A stretch of DNA of 64,000 nucleotides, taken from positions 441,501-505,500 of the forward strand of contig OZ005602.1 of assembly GCA_963930655.1 (NCBI GenBank), read 5' to 3'. Shown piece after piece: positions 41,971 through 54,814 of this stretch. The notes under the pieces are model-generated. The model was given only the letters and a program-made list of their open reading frames with translations, did not search any database and had not been told where the DNA came from. The stretch's first letter is position 1. Each line of letters opens with the position of its first letter. Made by a program: the position numbers and the translations under genes. This stretch comes from Myrica gale (Eukaryota > Streptophyta > Magnoliopsida > Fagales > Myricaceae).

Positions 41971-44900
41971 ATGGCATCCTCCAGCACTCAACCAGCTTCT
42001 TCATCTTTTTCTCCAGCCTCTAGATCTAAATACGACGTTTTCCTCAGTTTCTCTGGTAAAGATACGCGCAACGGTTTTGTTAGCCACTTATATGCTGCAT
42101 TGACACGAAATGGCATTTTCGCCTTCAAGGATGATGAAAAGCTCCAACGAGGAGAATATTTTTCTCGACAGCTTTTGAAAGCAATACAAGAATCCATGTC
42201 CGCAGTCGTCGTTATCTCATCAAACTATGCGTCCTCCAAGTGGTGCTTGATTGAACTTACCGAGATCATCAATTGTCAGGAAAAGACAGGGTTAACAATT
42301 TTGCCTGTTTTCTACCACGTTGAGCCCCATGATGTACGAAATAAAAAGTGTACGTTTGCAGAAGCTTTTGCTGAGCGCGAACAAGACCCCCGAATTGACA
42401 TGGAGATGATACAACAGTGGGAAGCTTCTTTGAAACAAGTGGGATATATTTGTGGATGGCATTCACAAGCGAGGTAAAACTAAGAGAGAAGTTGAAAATT
42501 ATAAGAATTTATTACAAATTGTTATCGTTCACATAACTTGCTGCAATCCAAATTCCTGAATATTTTTAGCAATGGACGCTCATGAACTTGGTTGAGTTTG
42601 CAACAGGAAGTAAATAATGCATAAGAGATATATATATGAGCAAGAAGCTGGGATCTCGTATGTTTAAGTTTTGAGGCAAAATACTTAAGAATTGGCGGTA
42701 GGATGTGATATGTTTCTGATCAATCAATACGAGTTATTTTTCAAAAAACATAACTTGCTGCAATAAAACCTGGCCGATTAATTTCTCTTTGCTTAAAATC
42801 ACTTATAATTCAAACTGAACCATAGGAATTGAATTAACAGCTTGTTTTTACTTTGGTTGAAGAACCTTTGCCTAACGTAGTTAGAAACTGATGTGCTTTC
42901 ATTTCCTTCATTCTTTTCCTACGTTGTCTCGTTTCATTCATTCCTTCAATTATTCTTTCTTTTATTTATTTTTTTCTCAAATAAGTTTTTTTATAGGCCA
43001 CAGTCTCATCAAAATTAATTGTCTCATGTTCTTTTACAGGCCTGAATCAACTGTGGTTGAAGAAATAACCGCCGAGATATCTAGTGAATTGAATAGTAGG
43101 CTCCCACATGTTTATAGAAATCTAGTCGGAATAGATACCCGTGTAGGAAAAATGATGAATCTACTCGGCATGGGATTGAATGATGTTCGTTTTATAGGGA
43201 TTTGTGGTATGGGTGGTGTCGGTAAGACGACTTTGGCAGAAGTTATTTATGACAGGGTTTCTTATCAATTTAAAGCGAGCGTCTTTATTAGTTCTGTACG
43301 AGAAAATTACGAAAAGAATGGTCCAGTCTTTTTACAAAACCAGCTTATTTCTAAGATCCTCTTGACAAATGAAATACAAATCAAGGATCATACTGAGGGA
43401 ATCAAAATGACAAGTAGTAGAATGAAGCAGAGAAAAATTATTATCGTTCTTGATGATGTGAGTACAGATCTGCAGCTTGAAGCATTGGCAGGAAGCCATG
43501 ACTGGTTTGGTCCAGGAAGTAGAATTATAATGACAAGCAGAGATAGTCATTTACTGGAAAGACACCATGTGTCTTATCTCTATGAAGTTGATCTGCTAAA
43601 GAAAGATGAAGCTTTAAAACTCTTTAGTTTGTGTGCCTTCCAAAAAGCTCATCCTGATGAAAGTTTTATGGATTTGTCTAAGAATTTTATAGAGTATGCT
43701 CAAGGCCTTCCTTTAGCTCTTAAAGTTTTAGGTTCTTCTCTATTTCGTAGAGCAAGAGATGCCTGGAAAAGTGCCTTGGATCAACTTAAAGAAAATCCTA
43801 CGAAAGAAATCTTGAAAGTACTTCAAATAGGTTATGATGGACTTGAAGATTTGCAAAAAAAATTATTCTTAGACATTGCATGTTTCTTTCAAGGTGAGGT
43901 CTTGGATAATGTGCTAATGGAGATATTAGAAAGCTACTATCCAGGCATCAATATTGGCATTCTGATGGAAAAATCCCTCATAACTACACGTCATGGACGT
44001 TTGAAAATGCATGATTTGATAGAAAAAATGGGGAAAGAAATAGTTCGACTTGAATCTCCCATGGAGCCTGGCCAGCGCAGTAGATTGTACCGTCTCGAGG
44101 ATATCTTTCATGTGTTGAAGAATAATACGGTAAGCGCATTCTTCAAGACAAAAAACTTAGAACGCGTATTTTTTAAGGAGAAAGATACATTTTTCAACTT
44201 TAGACTACCATAGGTGTTACATTTTGTACCTCGAACTACCATGTTTTGACATATTGTACCCACAAACCACCTATCCCTAAAACATTGTACCTTTTGTCTA
44301 TTTTTCCCATCAAACTTGACGAAAATGGATTTTTTTAAAAAAATATAATAACGACTATACCCTTAAATGTAATTTGCTATTCACAAGTTTGTTTGTTTTT
44401 TTTAAAATGAAATAGTTATGCTATAGGCATAACAACAGAACTTCTTCTTTAACGGTTCCATGTATAACGTTTTAGAAGAACCACCCAATTAGTTAAAACT
44501 TAAAATATCTGACTTTTGAAGCTTGGGAATTACTACATCAATACATAGGCACTATGAACAATTTGATTTCTATCGTATGCTTATTTTGCTTATTTTTCAT
44601 CTTTCTTATTTAATGGATTTAAGTCTTGTTTTACGTCAAACATAGAATTATTTTAATTTTAATTTACTATTGTTAATGGAGAACTAAAGAAGTCTATAAT
44701 TAGGTATATTGAGGGATTGTGTCTCGTACTCCTAGTGAGGCGCTTTAAGTATCTAGTGGGACTTTTTCTTTGTCATTATGTTATCATTTCTGTTACTGAA
44801 TAAAATGTTAGGATAGAGCCCAGTAAGAGATCCAGATACTGAGCCCGCTTTCGCCCAGGAATGTTCTCTGGCGAATTGTCTATCTTCCCTTATTATCCTT

Positions 44901-47588
44901 CTTCCTCTATGTATCCCCTTCTATGCCTTCCCCATCATCCCTTTATTCCCTTTTCTTATCCAAGACAATAATGTAGTGCAAGTATTTTTTTAAGGGAAAA
45001 ATATTATCACGGCTGTTTCACTTTACATTTTGTACTACTAACTTTAAGACATTAGACTCACAAATTATTCATCCATTATATATTTCGTCCTCTGTATATT
45101 TTTTTCTGTGAAACTACACAAAAATTGACTTTTTGAAAAAAAATAAAATGATGAGTATATCCTTAAATGTAACTTTCTATTTATGTGATTTTACTTTTTT
45201 TAACGGCAAAATTGTCATTTAGTTTAAAAAGTCAATTTTCGTCTAATTTGACAGAAAAAGATAAAGAGTGCAATGTGTTAGGGATATATTTGTAGTTTGT
45301 GGGTGTAATGTCTCAAATGTGGTAGTTTAGGGTGCAAAGTGTAAAACACGTGGTAGTTCGTAGCTGAAAGGTTTTTTTTTCCAAATTTTTAAACTAATTC
45401 ATGAAATTAAGCCTTTATCAAATATTTCTATAATAAAATTCATTTTTTGTTCTTGATTTGCAGGGAACAAATGCGGTTGAAGGTATAGTCTTACAGTTGC
45501 CCCAAGATACAAAGGAGATCAAATTAAGTTTTGAAGGATTCAGCAAGATGAAAAATTTGAGAATTCTAATGCTCAGCAGCAATATAATTCCTGCAGAAAA
45601 CCAATGGGACAAGTTTTGCGCAAGGATAGGGCTTAGACATCCTTTGAAATCTATACCAGCTGAGAAACTGCGCATCATGAAATGGAAGAAGTATCCTCTA
45701 GAATCATTGCCCATTAATTTCGAAGCAAATAAACTTGTTGAACTCGATTTTACTGGCAGCAGCAATATCAAAGAGTTGTGGAAGGGAAGAAAGGTATAAT
45801 TTTCCTTTTATGCAATCGTGTAATTTTAATAAGAAAAAGTTCTTTAGTTTGTAGCTTTTCTGAATTATTTATTTGTTTGGTGTTTGGTTATAGAGTTTTG
45901 GCAGTTTGAAACGATTGAACATGAGAGACTGTGAAAAGTTGATCAAGACGCCAGATTTTACCGAAATTCAGAATCTTGAGCAGCTCAATTTTTCCTACTG
46001 TCAGAGGTTGTCTCACGTCCATCAATCGATTGTAAGTCTCAAACGGCTTGAGTGGTTGAGTCTATATTTCTGTAAAAGTGTTACGAACCTTCCATTTGGC
46101 ATGAGAGACTTAGAATCTCTTGAAGTTCTTGTTCTTACTGACTGTACTAAACTTGTAATTGCTGAGAAGTTGATTTTGAGTGGACGCTCAATAATTAAGA
46201 CACCAAAGATTGCTGAGACTGGGGGTGGTGTAGGTTTAAGTTTGGATGTGAGAAGATGCTCAAGGATTAAGAAACTTCCAGATCTGAGTGGATCGGAATT
46301 TCTGGGACTGATTAGTGCAACGGAGACTGCTATAACAAAATTTCCATCACCCAGTCTATTTCCGAAGAAGTGGATGAACATCATCGCTTCAGGACGTAGG
46401 GCTCGACAAGCTAGATGGGGGGAATTTTTATGGTTTACTGCGAGAACTATCTTATCAAATGGACTTGATGACGACCACTCCCATAAACGTGAAAGAAACT
46501 TTCTAGAAGGTTTGCATTTGAAGTATGATGGGAAATCATGTCTCCGTATGTTGTACTTCGGATTGGACCGGGTCCAACATAAAGAAGGGTTGCGATTTGA
46601 AAAGGTATCTCTTTATAATCCTTCCTCTTAGAAATTAGAAAAGAAATAAAATTTATTCATTCATATATATATATATATATATATATATGTTCTTTAAAAT
46701 TTGAGGTGTTGATGGTGATTTCTTCGCAAGGTTGCAAATCATTTTGAAACAGGAAAGAGATATATTTGACTTTATAATAACTGGTGCTTCGTTGGGAACT
46801 AATGACAGTAGATGCTTGAAGTGGTTCAATAATATAACTACTACTGTGAGTCTCTCTCTTATAGTTATCACTTATCATGCTGGTTGACAGATACAAAAGT
46901 TGTATAATAAGGTGAGCGAGTATTTATCTTTTATCTTTTATCCTTTTTAATTTTGCAGGTAGAAGATATTATTGAGGATGAATTCATACCCCGCATGAAT
47001 CATCCAAAATTGAAGGGATGCTTTTTGTTTTTTGTTTATAAATCCCTTCGGGCTCCTTGGGTTCAACACCTTGCTCTTGAGTATAGAGCTCCTCTTCAAC
47101 ATGTCGCTTGTATTTTTAATAGCGATGAAGGTGAATTAACAAAACCCTTATTCCTGTGGGCCCCTCTAATCCTTGATGTTGTGCCAATTGAATTTTGGGC
47201 CTTTGTACCAGCTACATGGTTTCTAGAGTTCCAATGTAGCAGCTGCATTGGGGCTTCAGTTTTTCCTCTCAGGGAATATAAAACTTACTATAGGAACAAT
47301 TACATCCAAAGTAAAGAAGGAAAAAGAAAGATATCTTTGGAGGAACTGAAAGACCCAAGTGTGGATGTGAAAGATTGCAAGGTGAGGTTAGTATACGAGG
47401 ATGATGCTTCCCAGTTCTACAGTATCGTTGCTCCCCATAGTTTACATTCCGAATACTATAAGCATCCTTGTTATCACTCCGAATCGACAGGGTCGATGTA
47501 TTCAGATGTTTATGAAAAGTGGAGAGTGGATAGCGGCAACAAATGGTATACCGATGGGGAAACGGATAGCGATGAGGATGAAAAGTGA
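41971..47588 (+). CDS. Intact TIR-NBS-LRR resistance protein (TNL3)
   Basis: Spliced as 41971-42473, 43040-44129, 45464-45793, 45894-46604, 46753-46845 and 46959-47588, all GT-AG and all in frame, giving 1118 aa. TIR about residues 20-165 with YDVFLSFSGKDTR and SKWCLIEL (NADase Glu). NB-ARC about 195-495 with P-loop GMGGVGKTT at 224-232, kinase-2 IIIVLDDVS, GPGSRIIMTSRD, GLPLALKVLGS, LFLDIACFF and MHD at 491-493. LRRs about 560-860. The post-LRR module (about 880-1090) resembles the TNL C-terminal jelly-roll domain, and the tail is acidic (ETDSDEDEK). It is an intracellular immune receptor: ligand sensing by LRR/post-LRR, ADP/ATP switch in NB-ARC, TIR NADase output through EDS1. The donor at 46605 has a fallback: if that intron is retained, the protein ends at 46631 (886 aa) without the C-terminal module. 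It is the only whole TNL here. Confidence 0.88.
44998..45385. repeat. Foldback MITE-like element in TNL3 intron 2
   Basis: Imperfect inverted ends (GGGAAAAATATTATCACGGC and, reverse complemented, GGAAAAAAAAACCTTTCAGC), with mirrored internal text about 'ACATTTTGTACTACTAAC' and 'GTAGTTTAGGGTGCAAAG'. Same family as 1498-2181 and 53065-53455. A partial copy precedes it at 44165-44400. Confidence 0.5.
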
Positions 47589-47755
47589 AGAGTGAATAGC
47601 GGATTGAATACCGATGGGGAAATGGATGGGGAAACGGATAACGATGAGGATGAACGGTATGTATACCGATTGGGAAACGGATGGCGATGAGGACGAATGG
47701 TATACCGATGGGGAAACGGATTGCAGCGAGGAAACGGATAGAGACGAACTTTAGA
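47521..47755 (+). repeat. Acidic-tail minisatellite at the TNL3 C-terminus
   Basis: Repeats of an approximately 30-36-bp unit with core ACCGATGGGGAAACGGATAG span the stop codon at 47586-47588. The coding part gives DGETDSDEDE. The rest lies in the 3' UTR. TNL1 ends with one unit only (DTDSDKET) and TNL2 with one (GETDID), so the array expanded in TNL3. Confidence 0.75.
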
Positions 47756-48832
47756 CCTTCTACCATGTCTTGCCAGTTGCTCTTATCTCTCTCTGATACG
47801 AAACATTTGTGGTCTCTTGTCACATGTGGATCTCACTATCTTATTTTGCATCTTAATTTCTTGGATCTATTGTTGGTCTGGTTCTTTGTTGTAACTTGTT
47901 CTATAGATTCAAAATCCAATGAAAACCTATCGGTACTATTAGAAAAAAAAAAATGGAGAGCAATTTGATTAATTGGTTGACAATTGGTACTCAGAAGTAA
48001 GGCGGATATGACCGTTGCATTACAGATTTATGGACGAAAATTAGATAATATATATTTTTTACAATTTAAAAATTTCATGGTTGTTATTTTCTGGATTTTT
48101 AATATCATAGTATTTAAACGTTATCTTGCCATATGTATTTACCTGCTTTTTTAAATAAACGCGGGCAATTATCCATCTTTCATAGACCTTAGAGCATTTA
48201 CTTTAATACCATACAAATTTATCATTTATCTTAAAATTTTAAACGGTTAGAAAGTGACATTTTATTATTTGCATTATATCTCTTATAATTACAAAAAAAT
48301 GTATATATGAATTATATCTTTGACAATTATTTAATGAATTTCCAAATATTTTATCTGTCTAAACTTGCTAGCTATCATCAAAATGATGCAATATACATCG
48401 TCCACGAATGGCTCTTACTCAATTGAAACTCTACGACCAAATGCCAGGGCAAACCAGGAGAAAAGATGAGAGAACAAAAGATCATTCCTCCGAGCTTGGC
48501 TGGGATTAAGAGTTCTCCAGAAAAATAGTCATAATGCAAAACTTGATGCAATAAAGTGTTTATAAAGTACATTTTTTATTTTACTTGGAACATTTCTTCT
48601 CAAAATTTCCGAATGAGATCCTCTCGGAGTTCAAAAGGGGTCAATCCTCGCACCCCAAAAATAACCGGTACAATTTAGAAAGATTGTAGGACCCCTTACT
48701 TCAATTATCAGAATGAATTGGCTTTTGTTTAAGAGAGGTGAGAGACTGTCTAATCGGCCAAAACTACGAGCCAGCAGAAAACAACATTATTAATAGCTTC
48801 ACTCCAACAGCACTCTCCTTCCTGAACTGGAA
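47756..48832. other. TNL3 3' UTR and spacer to DTC
   Basis: 3' UTR-like sequence to about 47945, then an AT-rich spacer aligned with 30265-30897 and 35329-35560. It shows the uninterrupted site of the LINE insertion at about 48575-48595. No gene seen. Confidence 0.6.
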
Positions 48833-51800
48833 CTACAACCCTGCAGATTTCTCCAGCTTTTGGATATGGTTGAGGAAGATCCAAGTCAGCTGCATAAGAG
48901 CAAAATCCAAAAATCACAACCCATGCGAAGAAATCATTCTAGATCATCTCAGCACATGGTTAAGTGAGATAACAGGGTAATTTTGCATTCAGCAACCCCA
49001 AAAGAAGAGTGATAAACAGATAAAACTAGAGAACCCAGCCCAGTGTGCATAAACATGTATATCCATGTGCATGTACACATGCACACTAAGAGAGAGAGAG
49101 AGAGAGAGAATACCATGACATGGGGGGCAATTCTAACACAATACACTGGAAATCCAGTGTAGAACTTGAAAGGTCCTCCAGCTCTGAAGGTTTTCTTCAC
49201 ACAATCTAAAGAGCCAGAGTAAGGAAGCTTCCCCTCAGCATCAGGTTGCATCTTCTGAATCTGGGTTTTAACGTAATCAAATGGCAAACTGCAAGCTGCA
49301 GCAAAGAATCCTGAAACGGTACTAGCACCTGAGATGAAAAAAGGCACAAAATCACATTAGTCAAAGAAACGATGTAAGATAAACATTTTCCACGATTAAG
49401 ATGCAGATGCACACTGCACACACATCTCAATCTAAGAACCAGAAAAAACAGCTGGCTGAATACTTAAGACGCCCAATGAAATAGTACAATAATGTATGAA
49501 TATTATGACCTTCGTAAAATTTTGAAATCGTCTGCCCCAACAAAATTATCTGCCAATATTAATTAAGCATGAACTTCAGATTCCAAATCCTATAAGCTGA
49601 TCATCAAAACCAATACCAATCAGACCTCCCACGATGCAACCAGCTGGGTGGAACAAGAATTTTTTTTTTTTTTGTTCAAAGCATATCCAAAATATCAGTG
49701 GCCGCATAAGATCCACCCATCTCTCCAGGGTTATGCCCATGACCGAGTCTGCTCTGCTCAGGTATGACCGAAATGCTTAGATAGAACACTCAACCTTTAG
49801 CCTGCTCTTTTTAGCAGAATTTTGGTATTTTCAAGTCAGGCCTCCACATCAGATGACATTCACCCTCCAGATTTCAGCACGGTATAATCCAACCATGAGA
49901 CTCCAGCTAAAAACGAAGAAGCTACCCCCTGATTACTCTTAAAAGATTCCAGCCCATGCTTCCAATGGAAGACTAAAAACAATGGATTCAAAATGGCCAA
50001 ACCCCTCAAAATATAATGCTTACATATTCCAACTGAGTCAAGCCAGTCAAAATAAGGCAGACCTATAAAATAATGGGTTCAAAATGGCCTAATACTCTAA
50101 ACAAGTTACCTTTTATAACAAAAAAGCTATGCAGGATATGCCTAAAAACGTTCATGGAAATCAATATTGTCGTATCTGTTGAATATCAACAAATGCTACC
50201 ATCCTCCCCCCCAACAAAGAAAAAACAAAACAAAACAAATAACCTTATTCGCCCTAAACCTTAAGATATCCTAGATCCGTCACTGCTTAGAATAGAAGAT
50301 GAGATGGAATAGAATGTGACTAGTCTTCTCGAATAATGATAATCAGCTTAGCCAAAAGCAAAATTGCAAGCTTCTAGAAGCAACCCACAATAACATACAT
50401 TGCGCATTCACACACTCACAGAAGTAATAGGAAGATATAATAAACATAACCTCCCAGAATCTCATTACAGCTCTCAAAACATAGGCTGACATCCAGGACA
50501 CAACAGACAATTCCATTAGAGCAAGGACCAAGAAGTAAAAAGCATGCTTCAGAAATCTTTCCAAAGGTTAATCAAAACTCTCCCTAAAATATGAGCCCGA
50601 ATTTTTTTACAATACTATTATAAATACTTGCCCCTAGAAGAAAATGATTCATCAAAGCACTCCACAATGCTTCAATATACAAAAATTTCATGAGCTAAAT
50701 AATACTATTAAACATTTTTACACCAACCAACATCTGAAATTCTTGCAAAGTAAATACCTATAACTGTGGTAGCTTCACCAAAACCAAGGGAATCCCTGAA
50801 AAACTCAACACCTTGATCATAAGAGGCAAGCATTCCCATGTTCAATGCCATTGCTCTGACAACAGTAGGGCCTGCACCTTTCCAGAGTGCCAAAACTCCC
50901 TCATCTGAGACAATACGAGAGAGTGCATGGAAGGCATTTTTGTAATGTCGGCGCTGAGCTTCGGGCAAAGTTGCATCAGCCTGCATACGGATAAGTGCTA
51001 GATCTGCTGGACTACCAACAGATGCTCCAATAGCACCAGCAGTAAGCCCACACAAAGCTTTCTGATATAGAGGTAGGGGCTTCCCATCATTGGCTTCAAT
51101 TGCTTTGTTCGTCAAAATCCTAATTGTACCAAAGGGAAACATTTCAATACATGAAAAGGATATCCCTGAGGGCGAAAAAATGATTTGGATCTAATTGCAA
51201 AGGTTAAATCCACTAGGAAAGATCCAGATCAACAAGCCCAAATGTTCCAAGAACAAAATCATGTCCCCAAATCCGTTTTCTTACTCTTAACAAAGAGTTG
51301 AGTTAATAGTTAGTAGGTGTAATGTTATTTTCAGTGCAATGGATGCTGTTTTCAAACACTTACCTGAATGATCCAAGTCGTGCTGTGGTATATGTTGCTT
51401 GTCTAAGAAGTCCAGCAGACAGCCCCTGCTCAAAATAATGCAATTAGACCAACTCTAGTCTTATTTATTGGTTCAGTTTTGCAGTATTTCTGGGGAGAAG
51501 GGTAGACCAAATTTCAAGAGACATTGCTTAGCTACAATACGAATCAAATGAAGTCCCTGTAAGCAGGGACAAAAGTAATCACACCACTGAGAACGTAAGC
51601 CTATATGGGCATCTCTCATTCTGCTTCTTCAACATTACTATACTATTCTTTAGCAAATCCACAATTAAACAAACAACACCTATAAAACTTGATAGGCTAA
51701 CCTAATCCACTAGCTAATTCTTAATCCCCACCTTATAACTCCACTAAAAACAAGGAGGACATTACTTATTGAAACTTATGACCCAACTCATCCTCCACCA

Positions 51801-52401
51801 TATAACAAACTTACGCTATCTGCTAAGTAATTATAAACTTCCATTTTCTGATACGGATTCTGTTAAAACTAAATTCACAATTGAAACCACATGCATCCCT
51901 TCGTAGCCTGGATCAACGAATCACATCAGAGAACTTTTTTTCGCAAGTGATGTTCAAAATTCTACTGTTTTCCAGAAACGAACCTTGTAAAAGGCACCAA
52001 AACCCTCCTCCTTAAGCATGTTCTTCGCCACCTGCCCTGCTGATCCCTGGCCCAATTGAATCCTCACCTGCACCAATAGGAAAAACAACACGGAACTCAT
52101 TCAACCGTATTATACCATTGAGCAAAGCAAAAACTTCCTATAAAGACACATTAAATGACAGATCTGAAACCCATCAGAGAAACCCAATTTGCAGCACAGA
52201 AATATCAAATATTTTTCAATGGGAGTAAATGAAAACCGAGAACAGATATATGTGCACTGATCTATAAATGACATGACGCACCTTGATCATATCGATGGGT
52301 TGGATGACACATGTGGCGAGCATACCAGACGCTCCACCATTAACGAAGGGCTTCACGGTGGGCCAGACACCGGTGGCTTTAGGCTTCTTCTCGTCTCCCA
52401 T
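48833..52401 (-). CDS. DTC: Mitochondrial dicarboxylate/tricarboxylate carrier
   Basis: Six exons on the minus strand: 52401-52282, 52067-51984, 51425-51364, 51119-50758, 49328-49114 and 48889-48833, all GT-AG, 900 nt, 299 aa. That is nearly the length of Arabidopsis DTC. Start MGDEKKPKATGVWP; end LTWIFLNHIQKLEKSAGL. The three mitochondrial carrier signatures are present: PIDMIK (residues 35-40), PADLALIR and PFDYVK. Each opens one of three repeats of two membrane helices. The family exchanges 2-oxoglutarate, malate and citrate across the inner mitochondrial membrane, linking the TCA cycle to nitrogen assimilation. It is the intact member of three copies in the window; the others (8958-10657, 35563-37596) are broken. 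The intron between exons 4 and 5 is the site hit by the Pack-MULE in unit 1. Confidence 0.92.
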
Positions 52402-52560
52402 TCTCTTCTTGGATTCAAAGAACGAGAGATTGAGAGCTGAGGAAGAGAGAGAATGGGAGACAAATTGGGTTCTCGCAGGATGGCCGGCCACTGAAGAGAA
52501 GGAAAGAGCTGGTAGCCTAATATACCGCCGTTCTACATAAAGAATAGAAACCCTCTCCGT
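52402..52560 (-). promoter_or_regulatory. DTC: DTC 5' UTR and proximal promoter
   Basis: CT/GA-rich leader immediately upstream of the DTC ATG (on the minus strand), typical of housekeeping plant genes. No clear TATA box seen. The frame upstream of the ATG stays open for 30 codons without a conserved sequence, so the downstream MGDEKK start is chosen from homology. Confidence 0.4.
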
Positions 52561-52602
52561 CTCTTTCCCCGAGGCTCAAGGAAAAAGTGTAATTAATTTT
52601 GT

Positions 52603-52850
52603 GGGTTAAATGCATGCCCTGTGGTATGCTAAATATGTTTATGAGATAAACAAAGTCTCTTTCATACCTCTGAGGTAAATATTCAGGAGTAAATATGTTC
52701 TTCCGTTATGTTTAACTCAGAGGTATGAAATGACATATTTGCTCCTGAATGTTTACCTTAAGGGTATGAAAATGACTTTGTTTACCTCAAGGACATATTT
52801 ACTATTACCGCATACTACAGGGGCATGACATGCATTTAACACTAATATTT
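52603..52850. mobile_element. Foldback MITE
   Basis: Long imperfect terminal inverted repeats: GTTAAATGCATGCCCTGTGG at the left and, reverse complemented at the right, GTTAAATGCATGTCATGCCC. Inner mirrored blocks (GAGGTATGAAA, TATTTACTCC-like) cover most of the 250 bp. No coding. Mutator-type or other foldback origin is undecided. Confidence 0.65.
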
Positions 52851-53064
52851 TAGGTGTAATTTTCTGGGTGAGTACATTTTTTTATGTTAACCGGACGACC
52901 TCAGATTTCCCACGAATTACGATAGTGGTACCAATTTAAGATCTACTTTATTTTCTGATGCAATTTTTTTCTTTTGAATGACGATGGTATCCTTCTTCTC
53001 GACTAATTTGAGGATTGTGGAGGTGGAATTTGCAGTTATATATAAATTGAATAATTATTATAAA

Positions 53065-53455
53065 AGTAAATACATTTTCCATTTAATAATAAATTTTACA
53101 CTTTATATTCTAAATTACTAATTAATTTTAAGATATTACACCTTCTAATTATCGATCTTAGTTATTTTAAAAAAACTATGAAATTTTTAAACACTTTACA
53201 CCCTCCAACTAATCTTAAATATTTTGCACCTTCCTTCCGATAATAATATTTTAGAGAATTTAATAAATTGACAATAATATCTTTAATATATGAAAAATGG
53301 GTCGAGAGTATTGTTGTCATTTTATTCTATAAATTTGATAGAGAGCGTAAAATGTCTAAAATTAGTAATTAAATGATGTGAAGTTTCAAAATTATAATGT
53401 AGAATATAAAGTATAAAATTTATGATTATTAGTAAGTAAAAATATATTTTTTTTC
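53065..53455. mobile_element. Foldback MITE of the TNL-intron family
   Basis: Starts AAGTAAATACATTTTCC and ends with the inverse AAGTAAAAATATATTTTTTT. The two halves mirror each other (AATTTTACACTTTATATTC against GAATATAAAGTATAAAATTT). Similar in organisation to the repeats in TNL intron 2. Confidence 0.5.
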
Positions 53456-54290
53456 TATTATTACATTATAGGTCTTGTCTTGAGTGATACCAAATAATTG
53501 ATAGCACTCCAGAGGTTTTAAATTTAACACCTGGGGCTGGAAAGATTTGCAAACCCTCCAAATTGCAAACTTATACCGCTTGGCCAACTTATTCGGGTTC
53601 TGTTGAGGTTTTTTACTGTTTGTAGTTTCCCTTCTTCTCTCCCACTTTAGTTAAGTGTATTAATTTTTATCTTTTGTCAACAATACATAAACTAATTATT
53701 TTCCCAACTATTTTAATGATTTGATTGCACTTCAATTACTTCCGGGGCAGGTTTGCTGTAGTGAAATTTTTAGAATTTGAATACAACCTTCTAAAATTAC
53801 AATCTCAATATTACTTCTACACGTATACCAATGCAACTCAATATTATTTTTTTACAAACATCAATACACCTTAATAATTTTTACACAAATACCAATAAAA
53901 CTTCAATATTACCTAAATATTCACATCATACTTAAAATTCTTAAAATTTTACCAAACTCTTTGACACGTAACTTTAGAACATTTTCCACCAAACTCTATA
54001 GTACAGTTCTCGCGAGTAGGTTGACTTTCTAAGCTCGAATGTTTCCATTTTGTGACTTTTTAAGGAAAATCACCTGAGTTAGAACAACAACTTTTTTAGC
54101 TATGCTTTAATGTTTGATGTTAGTCTAATTAAAAAAATTACAAAATAATATTTATTTTTGTATCAAATCATTCTATTTTACTATAATATTCATTTAAATC
54201 TGTTTTCTCTTTATTTTTTTTATCTAAGTCTCGTAAATTATATTTATTTTTCCATCAAAATTTAATCACTTCAAAATTTTGACACTCAAA
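53456..54290. other. AT-rich intergenic
   Basis: No gene, tRNA or clear terminal repeats seen. A short tRNA-like text near 53540-53590 (TTGCAAACTTATACCGCTTGG) is too degenerate to call. Confidence 0.4.
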
Positions 54291-54297
54291 CATCACC

Positions 54298-54465
54298 TGC
54301 TCCTAAGATGGTGGCTTAGTGATAAGAAAACTAGTCATAAATATCAATTTGCAAGTTCAAGATTTGTGTGTTCAAATCTTGACATGTTGGACGAGGCAAT
54401 GACTCGACCAGCAACTCGTGAGAGACCCAAGACAAAAAGTAGAGGATTTAAAATAATGATTTCAC
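54298..54465 (+). repeat. tRNA-derived SINE-like repeat
   Basis: A-box-like GTGGCTTAGTGATAAGA at about 54310 and B-box-like GTGTTCAAATCTTGAC about 60 bp later fit an RNA polymerase III promoter of a plant SINE. No tRNA fold. The 3' end is not defined. Confidence 0.45.
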
Positions 54466-54814
54466 CTGCAGCTATGGTGGTTGATCTTTTCTTGTATTCA
54501 AAGGATCCCAACATGCACGACAACATTGACTTTCTGGTGAGTTAAGGCTAATGGTAAAGGGGCAAGTTACATCCTTGGACCATGATCTAATTCTTTGCTT
54601 TGTTTACACTGTAGTGACCCTTTTCCCCAATGCAATTAAAAAGAACAATAAGGGCAAAAACGTGATTTTACAATTGGCAGACTTGGAGCTGGCCAGACTC
54701 ATGAGCATGCCGTTGGGAGTCAATTTTTTAATTCCAGAAACATGGGCATGCGGATGGCTTCTTGTCTCGTTCAAGGACTTTGTGTCTTTATATATAGGTT
54801 TCGGTCTCCCAAAT

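Noticed and set aside
47269-47823. 184-aa minus-strand frame rich in Pro, His, Arg and Tyr
   Set aside because: Antisense shadow of the acidic-tail minisatellite and last TNL exon.
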